Shown here: positions 1-8,120 of the stretch, one piece after another | Position numbering within the stretch: position 1 is the stretch's first letter | How the letters are laid out: each line of letters starts with the position of its first letter | DNA from: Kluyvera intermedia | GTDB taxonomy: Bacteria > Pseudomonadota > Gammaproteobacteria > Enterobacterales > Enterobacteriaceae | Length of the DNA: 64,000 nucleotides | Reading direction: 5' to 3' | NCBI RefSeq assembly: GCF_034424175.1 | Contig: NZ_CP139986.1 | Span: 4,216,001-4,280,000 of the forward strand | The notes under the pieces: model-generated | What the model saw: only the letters and a program-made list of their open reading frames with translations | Database searches by the model: none | Told to the model about the DNA's origin: nothing | Position numbers and translations under genes: made by a program

Positions 1-1527
1 GCCAATATCATCGACGTTAAGACTAAAAAGCCGCTATTTACCCCTTATCTGATTAAAGAGACCGATGTCGTCGATAAAGACGGTAACAAGCATACCCTGA
101 AAATCGGCTATATCGGCTTTGTGCCTCCGCAGATTATGACGTGGGATAAAGCGAATCTGAGCGGTAAAGTCACGGTCAACGACATCACCGAAACGGCGCG
201 TAAATATGTGCCGGAGATGCGCGCCAACGGCGCAGATGTGGTTGTCGTGATAGCCCACTCTGGCCTTTCCGCCGCCCCGTATCAGGCGATGGCCGAAAAC
301 TCGGTCTACTACTTAAGCCAGGTGCCTGGCGTTAACGCCATTATGTTTGGTCACGCCCACGCGGTGTTCCCGGGCAAGGATTTTGCCAACATTAAAGGCG
401 TGGATATCGCCAAAGGTACGCTCAACGGTATTCCCGCCGTGATGCCGGGGATGTGGGGCGATCACTTAGGGGTGGTCGATCTGGTGCTGAACAACGACAG
501 CGGCAAATGGCAGGTCACAACCGCCGAGGCACAGGCGCGACCAATTTATGATGCGGCAGCGAAAAAATCACTGGCGGCGGAAGACAGTAAACTGGTTGCG
601 GCGCTGAAGACCGACCACGATGCCACACGTGAGTTCGTCAGCAAGCCTATCGGTAAATCTTCCGACAACATGTACAGCTTCCTGTCGCTGGTACAGGACG
701 ACCCGACCGTACAGGTGGTCAACATGGCGCAGAAAGCCTACGTTGAGCACTATATTCAGGGCGATCCGGATTTAGCAAAACTGCCGGTACTCTCTGCCGC
801 CGCGCCGTTTAAAGCCGGTGGTCGTAAGAACGATCCTGCAAGCTTTGTTGAAGTGGAAAAAGGTCAGCTCACCTTCCGTAACGCCGCCGACCTCTATCTC
901 TACCCGAACACACTGGTGGTGGTGAAAGCCAGCGGTAAAGAGGTGAAAGAGTGGCTGGAATGTTCCGCTGGGCAGTTTAACCAGATTGATCCGCACAGCA
1001 CTAAACCGCAGGGGCTGATTAACTGGGATGGCTTCCGCACCTATAACTTCGACGTTATAGACGGCGTGAATTATCAGGTGGATATCACTCAGCCAGCGCG
1101 CTACGACGGCGAATGCCAGAGCGTTAACCCGAAAGCGGAGCGCATTAAACATCTGACCTTTAACGGTAAGCCAATCGACCCGAACGCGACCTTCCTCGTC
1201 GCCACCAATAACTATCGCGCCTACGGTGGCAAGTTCGCGGGCACCGGCGACAGTCATATCGCTTTCGCCTCGCCGGACGAGAACCGCTCCGTGCTGGCGG
1301 CATGGATAAGCGCCGAGTCGAAGAAAGCCGGTGAGATTCATCCGGCAGCTGATAACAACTGGCGTCTGGCGCCGATCCACAGCGACACGAAGCTGGATAT
1401 TCGCTTTGAAACCTCGCCTTCAGAGAAAGCGGCGACGTTTATTAAAGAGAAAGCCCAGTATCCGATGAAGCAGGTGACGACTGATGAGATTGGTTTTGCG
1501 ATTTATCAGGTGGATTTGAGTCAGTAA
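1..1527 (+). CDS. cpdB: 2',3'-cyclic-nucleotide 2'-phosphodiesterase / 3'-nucleotidase, 3' part
   Basis: The reading frame is open from base 1 to a TAA at 1525-1527, so the N-terminal part (signal peptide and first metallophosphoesterase motifs) lies upstream of the window; about 508 of roughly 650 residues are visible. The metal-binding GHAHAVFPG motif is encoded near 350-375, and the rest is the C-terminal 5'-nucleotidase domain that binds the nucleoside. CpdB is a periplasmic enzyme that hydrolyses 2',3'-cyclic nucleotides and 3'-nucleotides for salvage. No frameshift is seen. It converges on qorR with a REP cluster between them. The assignment rests on close similarity to the E. coli protein and on the neighbouring qorR/qorB. 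Confidence 0.95.
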   Translation, partial: ANIIDVKTKKPLFTPYLIKETDVVDKDGNKHTLKIGYIGFVPPQIMTWDKANLSGKVTVNDITETARKYVPEMRANGADVVVVIAHSGLSAAPYQAMAENSVYYLSQVPGVNAIMFGHAHAVFPGKDFANIKGVDIAKGTLNGIPAVMPGMWGDHLGVVDLVLNNDSGKWQVTTAEAQARPIYDAAAKKSLAAEDSKLVAALKTDHDATREFVSKPIGKSSDNMYSFLSLVQDDPTVQVVNMAQKAYVEHYIQGDPDLAKLPVLSAAAPFKAGGRKNDPASFVEVEKGQLTFRNAADLYLYPNTLVVVKASGKEVKEWLECSAGQFNQIDPHSTKPQGLINWDGFRTYNFDVIDGVNYQVDITQPARYDGECQSVNPKAERIKHLTFNGKPIDPNATFLVATNNYRAYGGKFAGTGDSHIAFASPDENRSVLAAWISAESKKAGEIHPAADNNWRLAPIHSDTKLDIRFETSPSEKAATFIKEKAQYPMKQVTTDEIGFAIYQVDLSQ

Positions 1528-1530
1528 CAT

Positions 1531-1619
1531 TTTGCGGGGTTCCCGGCGGCGCTGCGCTTGGCCGGGCTACGTGAGTGCATATTTGTAGCCCGGTCGAGGC
1601 GTTTACGCCGACACCGGGG
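1531..1619. repeat. REP/BIME pair between cpdB and qorR
   Basis: Two REP-type palindromes lie here: one with the core CCGGCGGCGCTGCGCTTGG around 1542-1566, and an inverted one beginning GTAGCCCGG at 1586. The second overlaps the last codons of qorR. Such elements commonly stabilise mRNA 3' ends or bind gyrase; which applies here cannot be told from sequence. Confidence 0.8.
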
Positions 1620-1989
1620 TTTTCTGCGCCATCACATCCGGCAAATTGACCTCAATCCAGTCCGCCAGCGCGGCAACTTTCTCACTCACTGCCTCCCCCA
1701 TCGGGGTCAGACTATACTCCACGCGCGGCGGTACGACCGGGTAAGAGATGCGATTGATAAAGCCATCTTGCTCCAGCGCCTGCAACGACTGGGCGAGCAT
1801 TTTTTCGCTCACCCCACCCATCTTGCGGCGCAGGTCGCTAAAACGGTGTGTGCCTTCACGCAGCGCCACCAAAATCAATACGCCCCAACGGCTGGTCACG
1901 TGTTTGAGTACGTCACGCGAGGGGCAGCTTTCGGCGAACAAATTGCCGTTACGTAGCTTTTGCGTCAGCGTCGGATTTATTTCTTTCAT
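1603..1989 (-). CDS. qorR: HxlR-family redox-responsive repressor QorR
   Basis: 128-residue winged-helix regulator of the HxlR family, formerly YtfH. The region from about residue 18 to 115 (ESCPSRDVLKHVTSRWG onward) is almost identical to the E. coli protein, including the conserved cysteine in CPSR that is a candidate redox sensor. It is divergent from qorB, the usual arrangement for a repressor controlling its neighbour. The last residues (TPVSA) are encoded inside a REP palindrome and do not resemble the E. coli end, so the C-terminus seems to have been replaced by repeat DNA. The ATG at 1987-1989 is the natural start for the family length. Confidence 0.95.
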   Translation of the reverse strand: MKEINPTLTQKLRNGNLFAESCPSRDVLKHVTSRWGVLILVALREGTHRFSDLRRKMGGVSEKMLAQSLQALEQDGFINRISYPVVPPRVEYSLTPMGEAVSEKVAALADWIEVNLPDVMAQKTPVSA

Positions 1990-2073
1990 ACTTACCTTTT
2001 TGTACGTACTTACTAAAAGTTAGTTATGGTGTTAGCTTACCACAACACCATACGAACACGAAGGAGAACACCC
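1990..2073. promoter_or_regulatory. qorR-qorB divergent promoter region
   Basis: This 84-bp region separates the two start codons. It carries the near-repeat TGTACGTACTTACT and the A/T-rich stretch TAAAAGTTAGTTATGGTGTTAG, suitable for overlapping promoters and a QorR operator. AAGGAG at 2061-2066 is the qorB ribosome binding site. The operator assignment is inference. Confidence 0.5.
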
Positions 2074-2922
2074 ATGATTGCGATTACAGGCGCCACCGGC
2101 CAACTTGGTCAACTCGTTCTTGATGACCTGCTAAACACCACCGCGGCGCAGCAATTGGCGGCGATAGTGCGTAACCCAGCAAAGGCGCAAGCGCTTAGCC
2201 AAAAAGGCGTGGCGGTTCGTCAGGCCGATTACAATGATGAAGCTGCACTCACTGCTGCATTACAAGACGTTGATAAACTCCTGATCATCTCTTCGAGCGA
2301 AGTGGGTCAGCGTGCGCCGCAGCACCGCAATATCATCAATGCCGCCAAAGCGGCGGGCGTGAAATTTATCGCCTACACCAGCCTGCTGCATGCGGATAAA
2401 TCTCCGCTGGGCCTGGCAGATGAACATATTACTACCGAAAAAATGCTGGCCGATTCCGGCATTCCTTACGCACTGCTGCGTAACGGCTGGTATACCGAAA
2501 ACTATCTGGCGAGCGCACCACCGGCTCTGGAACACGGCGTGTTTATCGGCGCTGCCGGTGAGGGTAAAATCGCCTCGGCAACCCGCGCCGACTACGCTGC
2601 CGCGGCGGCTCGTGTGATAAGTGAAGAGGGTCATGCAGGGAAAGTCTACGAACTGGCGGGCGATCATGGCTGGACGCTCTCCGAACTTGCCGCTGAACTG
2701 TCGAAACAGAGTGGTAAAAACGTGGTTTATCAGAACCTGAGCCAGGCGGATTTCGCCGCTGCGCTGAAGAGCGTTGGCCTGCCGGAAGGGTTAGCGGATA
2801 TGCTGGCTGACTCCGACGTTGGCGCATCAAAAGGCGGGCTGTTCGATGACACTCATACGCTCAGTAAACTGATTGGCCGCCCAACCACGTCGCTTGCCGA
2901 CAGCGTCAAAAGCATCCTGTAA
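2074..2922 (+). CDS. qorB: NADPH:quinone oxidoreductase 2
   Basis: 282-residue NmrA-like short-chain dehydrogenase (E. coli QorB/YtfG). The N-terminal Rossmann motif TGATGQLG at residues 5-12 binds NADPH, and RNPAKAQAL follows at the end of beta-2. The family reduces quinones in the cytoplasm. The start ATG at 2074 has AAGGAG eight bases upstream; an in-frame start 48 bases earlier lacks a Shine-Dalgarno and would run through the promoter. It is probably repressed by the divergent QorR and relieved by oxidants or electrophiles, by analogy with the E. coli pair. Confidence 0.95.
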   Translation: MIAITGATGQLGQLVLDDLLNTTAAQQLAAIVRNPAKAQALSQKGVAVRQADYNDEAALTAALQDVDKLLIISSSEVGQRAPQHRNIINAAKAAGVKFIAYTSLLHADKSPLGLADEHITTEKMLADSGIPYALLRNGWYTENYLASAPPALEHGVFIGAAGEGKIASATRADYAAAAARVISEEGHAGKVYELAGDHGWTLSELAAELSKQSGKNVVYQNLSQADFAAALKSVGLPEGLADMLADSDVGASKGGLFDDTHTLSKLIGRPTTSLADSVKSIL

Positions 2923-3002
2923 GCGTTAAAAAACGGTTAAATGTGGTAGCGCCCCTGCGGGTCATCTCTGATAATAAAGAGAGGCCTCGGGGGAAATATC
3001 AC

Positions 3003-3827
3003 GTGCAGGGTGTACCAGAACAGTTCAGCGATGAGAAAGACAGCGCGCGCTTTCGCCATCTGGCGCAGGTGCCGGGCGTTGAGCTGTATCACGCGCATAT
3101 CTCGCGCTATGCCTTCGAACCTCATACCCATGAAGCGTTTGGTATCGGCATCATTGAAGCCGGTGCCGAGCGCTTTCGCTATCGCGGCAGCCAGTACGTC
3201 GCCCCCGTCCACTCCGTTGTCACCATGAATCCGGATGAGCTGCATACCGGTGAGGCCGAAACCGCCGACGGCTGGCGCTACCGGATGATTTATCTGGAGC
3301 CTGACCTGCTCGAAGACGTCACCGGTATCCGCCACTGGTGGTTTGCCGATGTGACTCGCCATGATCCACAGCGTTCACAGATGATTGGCCGCCAGATCCA
3401 CGCGCTCTGGCATACCGACGATCCTCTGGCACAGAAAGGTCTGTTGTTAGATATGATCGACACCTTCCAGCCGCTGGCCCGCCATGCGCCGGTGTTAGCC
3501 GAGGCCAAACATCGTTTTTCCCGCGTGCGCGAATACCTTTACGACAACTATATGCACCCCATCACCCTTGATGAGCTGGCGAACGTCGCCGCCCTCAGCC
3601 CGTGGCATTTTCAGCGTCAGTTCAAAGTCCATTTCCACGTGACGCCCCATCAAATGTTGATGGCCGTCCGCCTGTGGCGGGCAAAAGAGTTTCTCACTCA
3701 CGGGATGCCTGCGGCCGAAGTCGCAGCCGCCACCGGGCTGACCGACCAATCTCACCTGACTCGCGCCTTTACTCAACGCTACGGTATTACTCCGGTGCGC
3801 TATCAAAAACAGGTCGCCCGTCGCTAA
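3003..3827 (+). CDS. AraC-family transcriptional regulator (cupin plus AraC HTH)
   Basis: About 274 residues: an N-terminal AraC-binding cupin (FEPHTHEAFGIG near residues 35-50) and a C-terminal double helix-turn-helix (LDELANVAALSPWHFQRQF and the ITPVRYQ end). I chose GTG at 3003 because GGGGGAA lies eight bases upstream; an in-frame GTG at 2943 has no ribosome binding site. The gene is not at this locus in E. coli K-12. It lies just ahead of, and co-directional with, the drug/metabolite transporter ytfF (72-bp gap), so control of ytfF is a reasonable guess. The inducer is unknown. Confidence 0.85.
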   Translation: MQGVPEQFSDEKDSARFRHLAQVPGVELYHAHISRYAFEPHTHEAFGIGIIEAGAERFRYRGSQYVAPVHSVVTMNPDELHTGEAETADGWRYRMIYLEPDLLEDVTGIRHWWFADVTRHDPQRSQMIGRQIHALWHTDDPLAQKGLLLDMIDTFQPLARHAPVLAEAKHRFSRVREYLYDNYMHPITLDELANVAALSPWHFQRQFKVHFHVTPHQMLMAVRLWRAKEFLTHGMPAAEVAAATGLTDQSHLTRAFTQRYGITPVRYQKQVARR

Positions 3828-3902
3828 TCAGCAATCTCATACAATACTCAATAGCTTTCCCTTCCTACACTTGGCGCATGATAAATAGATCAGGATGTCA
3901 TG

Positions 3903-4859
3903 ATGATTAGCGGTGTGCTGTACGCTCTGTTAGCGGGGTTAATGTGGGGGCTGATTTTTGTCGGGCCGCTTATCGTACCGGAATACCCGGCGGTGTTGCA
4001 GTCTATGGGACGTTATCTGGCGCTGGGGCTGATTGCCCTGCCGCTGGCATGGCTGGGGCGTCAACGTTTACGTCAGCTCTCGCGGCAGGATTGGTGGACG
4101 GCGCTGGCGCTGACGATGGTCGGTAACGTTATCTATTATTTTTTCCTTGCCAGCGCTATTCAGCGTACCGGTGCGCCGGTCTCGACGATGATTATTGCCA
4201 CCCTGCCGGTGGTGATCCCCATTTTCGCTAACCTGCTTTACAGTCAGCGAGACGGCAAGCTTTCCTGGCTTCGGCTGATGCCCGCGCTGGTGCTGATTGG
4301 CATCGGGCTAATGTGCGTTAACGTGGCAGAGCTTCGTCAGGGGTTGCCTGATTTCAGCGGCTGGCGTTACGGCTCGGGCATCGCACTGGCCTCCGTATCA
4401 GTGGTGTGCTGGGCATGGTATGCGCTGCGTAACGCCCGATGGCTGCGTGAGAACCCGGACAAACCACCGCTGATGTGGGCCACCGCGCAGGCGCTGGTGA
4501 CATTACCCGTTTCCGTACTCGGCTACGGTTCGGCCTGCCTGTGGCTGCATGTGCGGACACCCGATTTCGCACTGCCTTTCGGCCCGCGCCCGGCGATGTT
4601 TATTGGATTGATGGTGGCAATTGCCGTGCTGTGTTCATGGGTAGGCGCGCTGTGCTGGAACGTGGCTAGCCAGCGGCTGCCGACGGTAATTTTAGGGCCG
4701 TTGATTGTCTTTGAAACGCTGGCGGGGTTGCTGTACACCTTCTTATTACGCCAGCAGATGCCACCAATGTTGACGCTGAGTGGGATTGCGCTGCTGGTGG
4801 TAGGCGTGGTGATTGCGGTGCGGTCTAAACCGCAGAAACCGGCGGTGGTGCCGGTATGA
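3903..4859 (+). CDS. ytfF: DMT-family (EamA) inner membrane transporter YtfF
   Basis: 318-residue protein with about ten hydrophobic helices and two EamA repeats; nearly identical to E. coli YtfF over long stretches (opening MISGVLYALLAGLMWGL; GPLIVFETLAGLLYTFLL near the C-terminus). The family exports small metabolites, but the substrate of YtfF is not established. Tandem ATG codons lie at 3900 and 3903; the second matches the E. coli start. It follows an AraC-type regulator gene and ends before a BIME and a bidirectional hairpin. Confidence 0.92.
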   Translation: MISGVLYALLAGLMWGLIFVGPLIVPEYPAVLQSMGRYLALGLIALPLAWLGRQRLRQLSRQDWWTALALTMVGNVIYYFFLASAIQRTGAPVSTMIIATLPVVIPIFANLLYSQRDGKLSWLRLMPALVLIGIGLMCVNVAELRQGLPDFSGWRYGSGIALASVSVVCWAWYALRNARWLRENPDKPPLMWATAQALVTLPVSVLGYGSACLWLHVRTPDFALPFGPRPAMFIGLMVAIAVLCSWVGALCWNVASQRLPTVILGPLIVFETLAGLLYTFLLRQQMPPMLTLSGIALLVVGVVIAVRSKPQKPAVVPV

Positions 4860-4865
4860 GGCTCA

Positions 4866-4962
4866 GTGCCTGTGTTGCCTGATGGCGCTGCGCTTATCAG
4901 GCCTACAAGGTCTGCACGATAAATGTAGACCGGATAAGGCGTTTACGCCGCCATCCGGCAAT
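4866..4962. repeat. BIME: two inverted REP units downstream of ytfF
   Basis: Contains GCCTGATGGCGCTGCGC followed by TTATCAGGCCTAC, then an inverted partner ending in GCCGCCATCCGGCA. It lies between convergent ytfF and the chemoreceptor gene. Confidence 0.85.
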
Positions 4963-4963
4963 C

Positions 4964-4989
4964 AAAGACCGGCAGAAATGCCGGTCTTT
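4964..4989. terminator. Bidirectional terminator between ytfF and the chemoreceptor gene
   Basis: A perfect 10-bp stem AAAGACCGGC / GCCGGTCTTT with a six-base loop. The A and T ends of the stem allow termination in both directions. It lies just after the chemoreceptor stop codon (minus strand). Confidence 0.8.
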
Positions 4990-5001
4990 GAAGCACAAGG
5001 C

Positions 5002-6651
5002 TTAGAAGGTTTCCCAGTTCGCTTCATTCATCGACGCGGTTTTCGCCGTTGGCACAATGGCCTTCTTCACCGGCGCTTTTTGCAGCTGCTGCTGGCGCGT
5101 GATTTTAAACACCGCCACCGTTTCATTCAGTCGGGCAGCCTGCTCTTCCAGCGCGGCGGCGGCCGTTGCCGACTCTTCCACCAGCGAGGCGTTCTGCTGC
5201 GTAACGCGATCCATCTCAGCGACCGCCTGCCCAACCTGGTCGATCCCACGGCTTTGCTCGTCAGAAGCGGAGGCGATTTCACCCATAATATCGCTCACAC
5301 GGGTGACCGCATTGACGATTTCCGCCATCGTAGCCCCGGCTTCGTGAACCAGCGCGGAACCGGCGCTAACGCGATTGCCAGAATCATCAATCAACCCTTT
5401 GATCTCTTTTGCTGCCTGTGCGCTGCGCTGCGCCAGGGTGCGAACTTCTCCGGCGACCACCGCAAAACCACGCCCCTGTTCACCGGCACGGGCGGCTTCT
5501 ACCGCGGCATTCAGCGCCAGAATGTTAGTCTGGAAGGCAATGCCATCAATCACGTTGGTGATCTGCGCAATCTTGCTGGAACTGGCGGCAATTTCATCCA
5601 TAGTCCGCACGACTCCATCCACCACATTCCCGCCCTTCTGCGCCGTCGCCGACGCATTATGCGCCAGTTGGGTCGCCTGGCGAGCGTTGTCGGCGTTTTG
5701 CTTAACGGTAGCGGTTAACTGCTCCATGCTAGCGGCCGTTTCTTCCAGCGATGCCGCCTGCTGCTCGGTACGCGATGAAAGATCGTTGCTGCCCGCCGAG
5801 ATTTCGCCCGCACCGGTGTAGATGGTGTCCGCACCCTCGCGCACCACACCGACGGTGTTCGCCAGTGACTGCTGCATCTCGTTGACGTTGCGCGCCAGCA
5901 GCGCCATTTCGTTGCTGCCTTCAGTATTGATGTTGTTGGTCAGGTCACCTTCAGCGATATGGCGGATATGCGCCATCACTAAATGCAGCGGCTTTAACAG
6001 CACACGCTGCATGGCTACCCAGCTCATGATGATGACGGCAACGACCATCAGCATGATCGCCGCCAGCGTCCACAGAATACGCGTGTAGTCGCTCTCATTT
6101 TGCTGGATACCGGCATTGGTTAATGACGCCTGCGCCGCACGCCAGTCCTGGTAAACCGCCTGCATAGCCTGCTGTTTCTGTTCGGCGTTCTGTTTAAACA
6201 TCTCGTCCAGCTTGCCTTCCGCCAGCAGTTCGTTCATGCGGGCGAGCGTTGCCGAGTAAATACCGTACTGCTTCTCAAGATTGTCTGACAGGTGCTCATC
6301 TAACCCCGGTGTTTCAGGCAGCGCGTAGTATTTGTCGTAATGACGTTTTGCCTCGGCCAGCAGATTATTGGCAGTATCCACCAGCGTTTTCAATTCACCG
6401 CCGTTGATACTACTCGCCATGCTACCTTGCAGACGCAGCATGCCACGGTTAAGAGTGACGCGCGCCTGGTTGAGGCTTATCCACGCATCGGTAAACTCCG
6501 CCACGTTCTGGCTGGAGAGCTGTGAAACGGTAAAGTTCTGCTTATCATTGTTGACCGCACGCACGAATACGCCCGCTGAGATAAGCTGCATTGCGCCCAG
6601 CGCAAGCAACACGATAATCAATACGGTGATGACTTTTATTCTTTTAAACAT
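5002..6651 (-). CDS. Methyl-accepting chemotaxis protein, Tsr/Tar type
   Basis: 549-residue transmembrane chemoreceptor. TM1 is at about residues 7-29, a periplasmic four-helix sensor runs to about 190, TM2 spans 190-212, then come HAMP, methylation helices and the highly conserved hairpin tip (FQTNILALNAAVEAARAGEQ). It ends in NWETF, the CheR/CheB-docking pentapeptide of Tar and Tsr, so it should behave as a full-length, self-adapting receptor. The periplasmic domain is diverged (LNQARVTLNRGMLRLQ replaces the Tsr ligand helix), so the ligand cannot be named. A sigma-28 promoter lies upstream. The gene sits between ytfF and ytfE, where E. coli has no receptor. The second of two tandem ATGs is preferred on spacing to AGAAAGG. 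Confidence 0.95.
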   Translation of the reverse strand: MFKRIKVITVLIIVLLALGAMQLISAGVFVRAVNNDKQNFTVSQLSSQNVAEFTDAWISLNQARVTLNRGMLRLQGSMASSINGGELKTLVDTANNLLAEAKRHYDKYYALPETPGLDEHLSDNLEKQYGIYSATLARMNELLAEGKLDEMFKQNAEQKQQAMQAVYQDWRAAQASLTNAGIQQNESDYTRILWTLAAIMLMVVAVIIMSWVAMQRVLLKPLHLVMAHIRHIAEGDLTNNINTEGSNEMALLARNVNEMQQSLANTVGVVREGADTIYTGAGEISAGSNDLSSRTEQQAASLEETAASMEQLTATVKQNADNARQATQLAHNASATAQKGGNVVDGVVRTMDEIAASSSKIAQITNVIDGIAFQTNILALNAAVEAARAGEQGRGFAVVAGEVRTLAQRSAQAAKEIKGLIDDSGNRVSAGSALVHEAGATMAEIVNAVTRVSDIMGEIASASDEQSRGIDQVGQAVAEMDRVTQQNASLVEESATAAAALEEQAARLNETVAVFKITRQQQLQKAPVKKAIVPTAKTASMNEANWETF

Positions 6652-6687
6652 CATTTGCCTTTCTAGTGCAGGTGATCTGAAGTCTCA

Positions 6688-6714
6688 CTATCGGCAGTAT
6701 GGCGGGGTTATTTA
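6688..6714 (-). promoter_or_regulatory. Sigma-28 (FliA) promoter of the chemoreceptor gene
   Basis: Read on the minus strand: TAAA, 15 bases, GCCGATAG. The FliA consensus is TAAA-N15-GCCGATAA, so only the last base differs. It lies 37 bases upstream of the start codon, as expected for a class 3 flagellar/chemotaxis gene. Confidence 0.88.
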
Positions 6715-6832
6715 ATCGATTCAGGTCTTACCAGAACCATTCTTAATAAGATTCAGCACCTTAAACATAAATAAATTTTTGTGACAGTCGTCACTTAAAT
6801 CCGCTCCCTCTAAAGGGGTATATCTTTATTTA

Positions 6833-6855
6833 AAGATGTATTTAAAATACAACTT
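6833..6855 (+). promoter_or_regulatory. NsrR operator of ytfE
   Basis: The 23-bp imperfect palindrome AAGATGTATTTAAAATACAA-CTT matches the known NsrR pattern of two AANATGNATTT-like arms around a central A. It overlaps the probable -10 hexamer TATACT at 6855-6860, fitting repression that nitric oxide relieves. nsrR itself is at 29789-30214. Confidence 0.85.
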
Positions 6856-6881
6856 ATACTATTGATGACGAGGTAACTGCT

Positions 6882-7544
6882 ATGGCCTTCCGCGACCAAC
6901 CCTTAGGCGAGCTTGCGCTCTCCATTCCACGCGCATCCGCGCTGTTCCGTAAATACGATATGGATTACTGCTGCGGCGGTAAGCAGACGCTCGCACGCGC
7001 GGCTGCAAGGAAAGAACTGGACGTAGAAGTGATTGAAGCGGAGCTTGCGAAATTGGCAGAAGAGCCGGTTGAGAAAGACTGGCGTATTGCCCCTCTGCCG
7101 GAAATCATCGACCACATCGTGGTGCGTTACCACGACCGTCACCGTGAACAACTACCAGAGCTGATTTTGCAGGCTACCAAGGTTGAACGCGTTCACGCCG
7201 ACAAACCTAACGTGCCAAAAGGTCTGGCGAAATACCTGACCATGCTGCACCAGGAGCTTTCCAGCCACATGATGAAAGAGGAACAGATTCTGTTCCCGAT
7301 GATAAAACAAGGCATGGGCAGCCAGGCGATGGGGCCAATCAGCGTGATGGAAAGCGAGCACGATGAAGCCGGTGAACTGCTGGAAGTGATTAAGCACACC
7401 ACGCAGAACGTCACCATTCCGCCGGAAGCCTGCACTACCTGGAAGGCGATGTACAACGGCATTAACGAAATGATCGACGATCTGATGGAACACATCAGCC
7501 TCGAAAATAACGTCCTGTTCCCGCGCGCGTTAGCCGGAGAATAA
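6882..7544 (+). CDS. ytfE: Di-iron iron-sulfur cluster repair protein (RIC) YtfE
   Basis: 220 residues, the same length as E. coli YtfE. The N-terminal DUF542/ScdA domain carries Cys30-Cys31 (DYCCGG). The C-terminal hemerythrin-like domain carries the di-iron ligands by homology: His84, His129 and Glu133 in SSHMMKEE, His160 in ESEHDEA, and His204 and Glu208 in EHISLENN. The protein repairs or supplies iron to Fe-S clusters damaged by nitrosative or oxidative stress in the cytoplasm. AGG at 6871-6873 supports the start. Control by NsrR is supported by the operator just upstream. Confidence 0.97.
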   Translation: MAFRDQPLGELALSIPRASALFRKYDMDYCCGGKQTLARAAARKELDVEVIEAELAKLAEEPVEKDWRIAPLPEIIDHIVVRYHDRHREQLPELILQATKVERVHADKPNVPKGLAKYLTMLHQELSSHMMKEEQILFPMIKQGMGSQAMGPISVMESEHDEAGELLEVIKHTTQNVTIPPEACTTWKAMYNGINEMIDDLMEHISLENNVLFPRALAGE

Positions 7545-7552
7545 GACCATAA

Positions 7553-7579
7553 GCCGCCTCCTGCTGGGGGCGGTTTTTT
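7553..7579 (+). terminator. ytfE terminator
   Basis: GCCGCCTC, a six-base loop, then GGGGCGGT followed by TTTTTT. This 8-bp G/C-rich stem (two G-U pairs) is a classic intrinsic terminator just after the ytfE stop. Confidence 0.85.
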
Positions 7580-7581
7580 AT

Positions 7582-8007
7582 TTACAGCAGTCCTTTCTGG
7601 CGGAACGTTTCCTGCGTCGCCACATTCAAATCCATGCCAGCCAACGCTTCGGGTTTCACCCAGGCAATTTCTTGAAACTCTTCATTGAAGGTCACGTCGC
7701 GGTTAGCGCTTACGCAATCGAAGATGAGATAAATCATGTAGATCTTTTCGGTTGTTCCGTCGGCATAGGTTTTCACCCGCACGTCGTCACGAAAGGCCCA
7801 GGGTTTCACTTCGGTGATATCTAACGCGTCACCAAGCTCTTCACGGATCTCTCGTCTGAGTGCCTCTTCCATTGTTTCGCCGGGTTCCATGCCGCCGCCG
7901 GATAGCGCCCATTGATTCGGGAAGACGCCACGGTCAACGGCCATTTTACACAGCAGGTATTCGCCCTCGTTTTGAATTACCGGGCAGACAATCGTTCTCT
8001 GACGCAT
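7582..8007 (-). CDS. nudI: Nucleoside triphosphatase NudI (Nudix hydrolase)
   Basis: 141 residues, the length of E. coli NudI, with the matching opening MRQRTIVCP and C-terminus LNVATQETFRQKGLL. The Nudix box GX5EX7REUXEEXGU is present as GGMEPGETMEEALRREIREE followed by LGD (residues about 36-58). The enzyme hydrolyses nucleoside triphosphates with a preference for pyrimidine dNTPs. The ATG at 8005-8007 follows GGAGATGAA; longer in-frame extensions have no ribosome binding site. In E. coli nudI lies in another part of the chromosome near the arn genes, so its place between ytfE and cycA is a difference in gene order. Confidence 0.93.
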   Translation of the reverse strand: MRQRTIVCPVIQNEGEYLLCKMAVDRGVFPNQWALSGGGMEPGETMEEALRREIREELGDALDITEVKPWAFRDDVRVKTYADGTTEKIYMIYLIFDCVSANRDVTFNEEFQEIAWVKPEALAGMDLNVATQETFRQKGLL

Positions 8008-8091
8008 TTCATCTCCATATGCTTTCAGGTGTGGCGGGGACGTTAGCATGTTGAAAGTCGGGGGGCTACGAGGTGGGGCGCAAAAATGAAG

Positions 8092-8113
8092 AAAGCGCCA
8101 CGATGGGCGCTTT
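8092..8113 (-). terminator. cycA terminator
   Basis: Stem AAAGCGCC / GGCGCTTT with a six-base loop, followed on the minus strand by TTCATTTTT. It lies about 150 bases past the cycA stop, with the C/T-rich repeat in between. Confidence 0.6.
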
Positions 8114-8120
8114 GTGCAGT

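Noticed and set aside
4813..5718. 301-residue open frame on the plus strand
   Set aside because: It lies antisense to the clearly coding chemoreceptor gene, has no family resemblance and begins inside ytfF.
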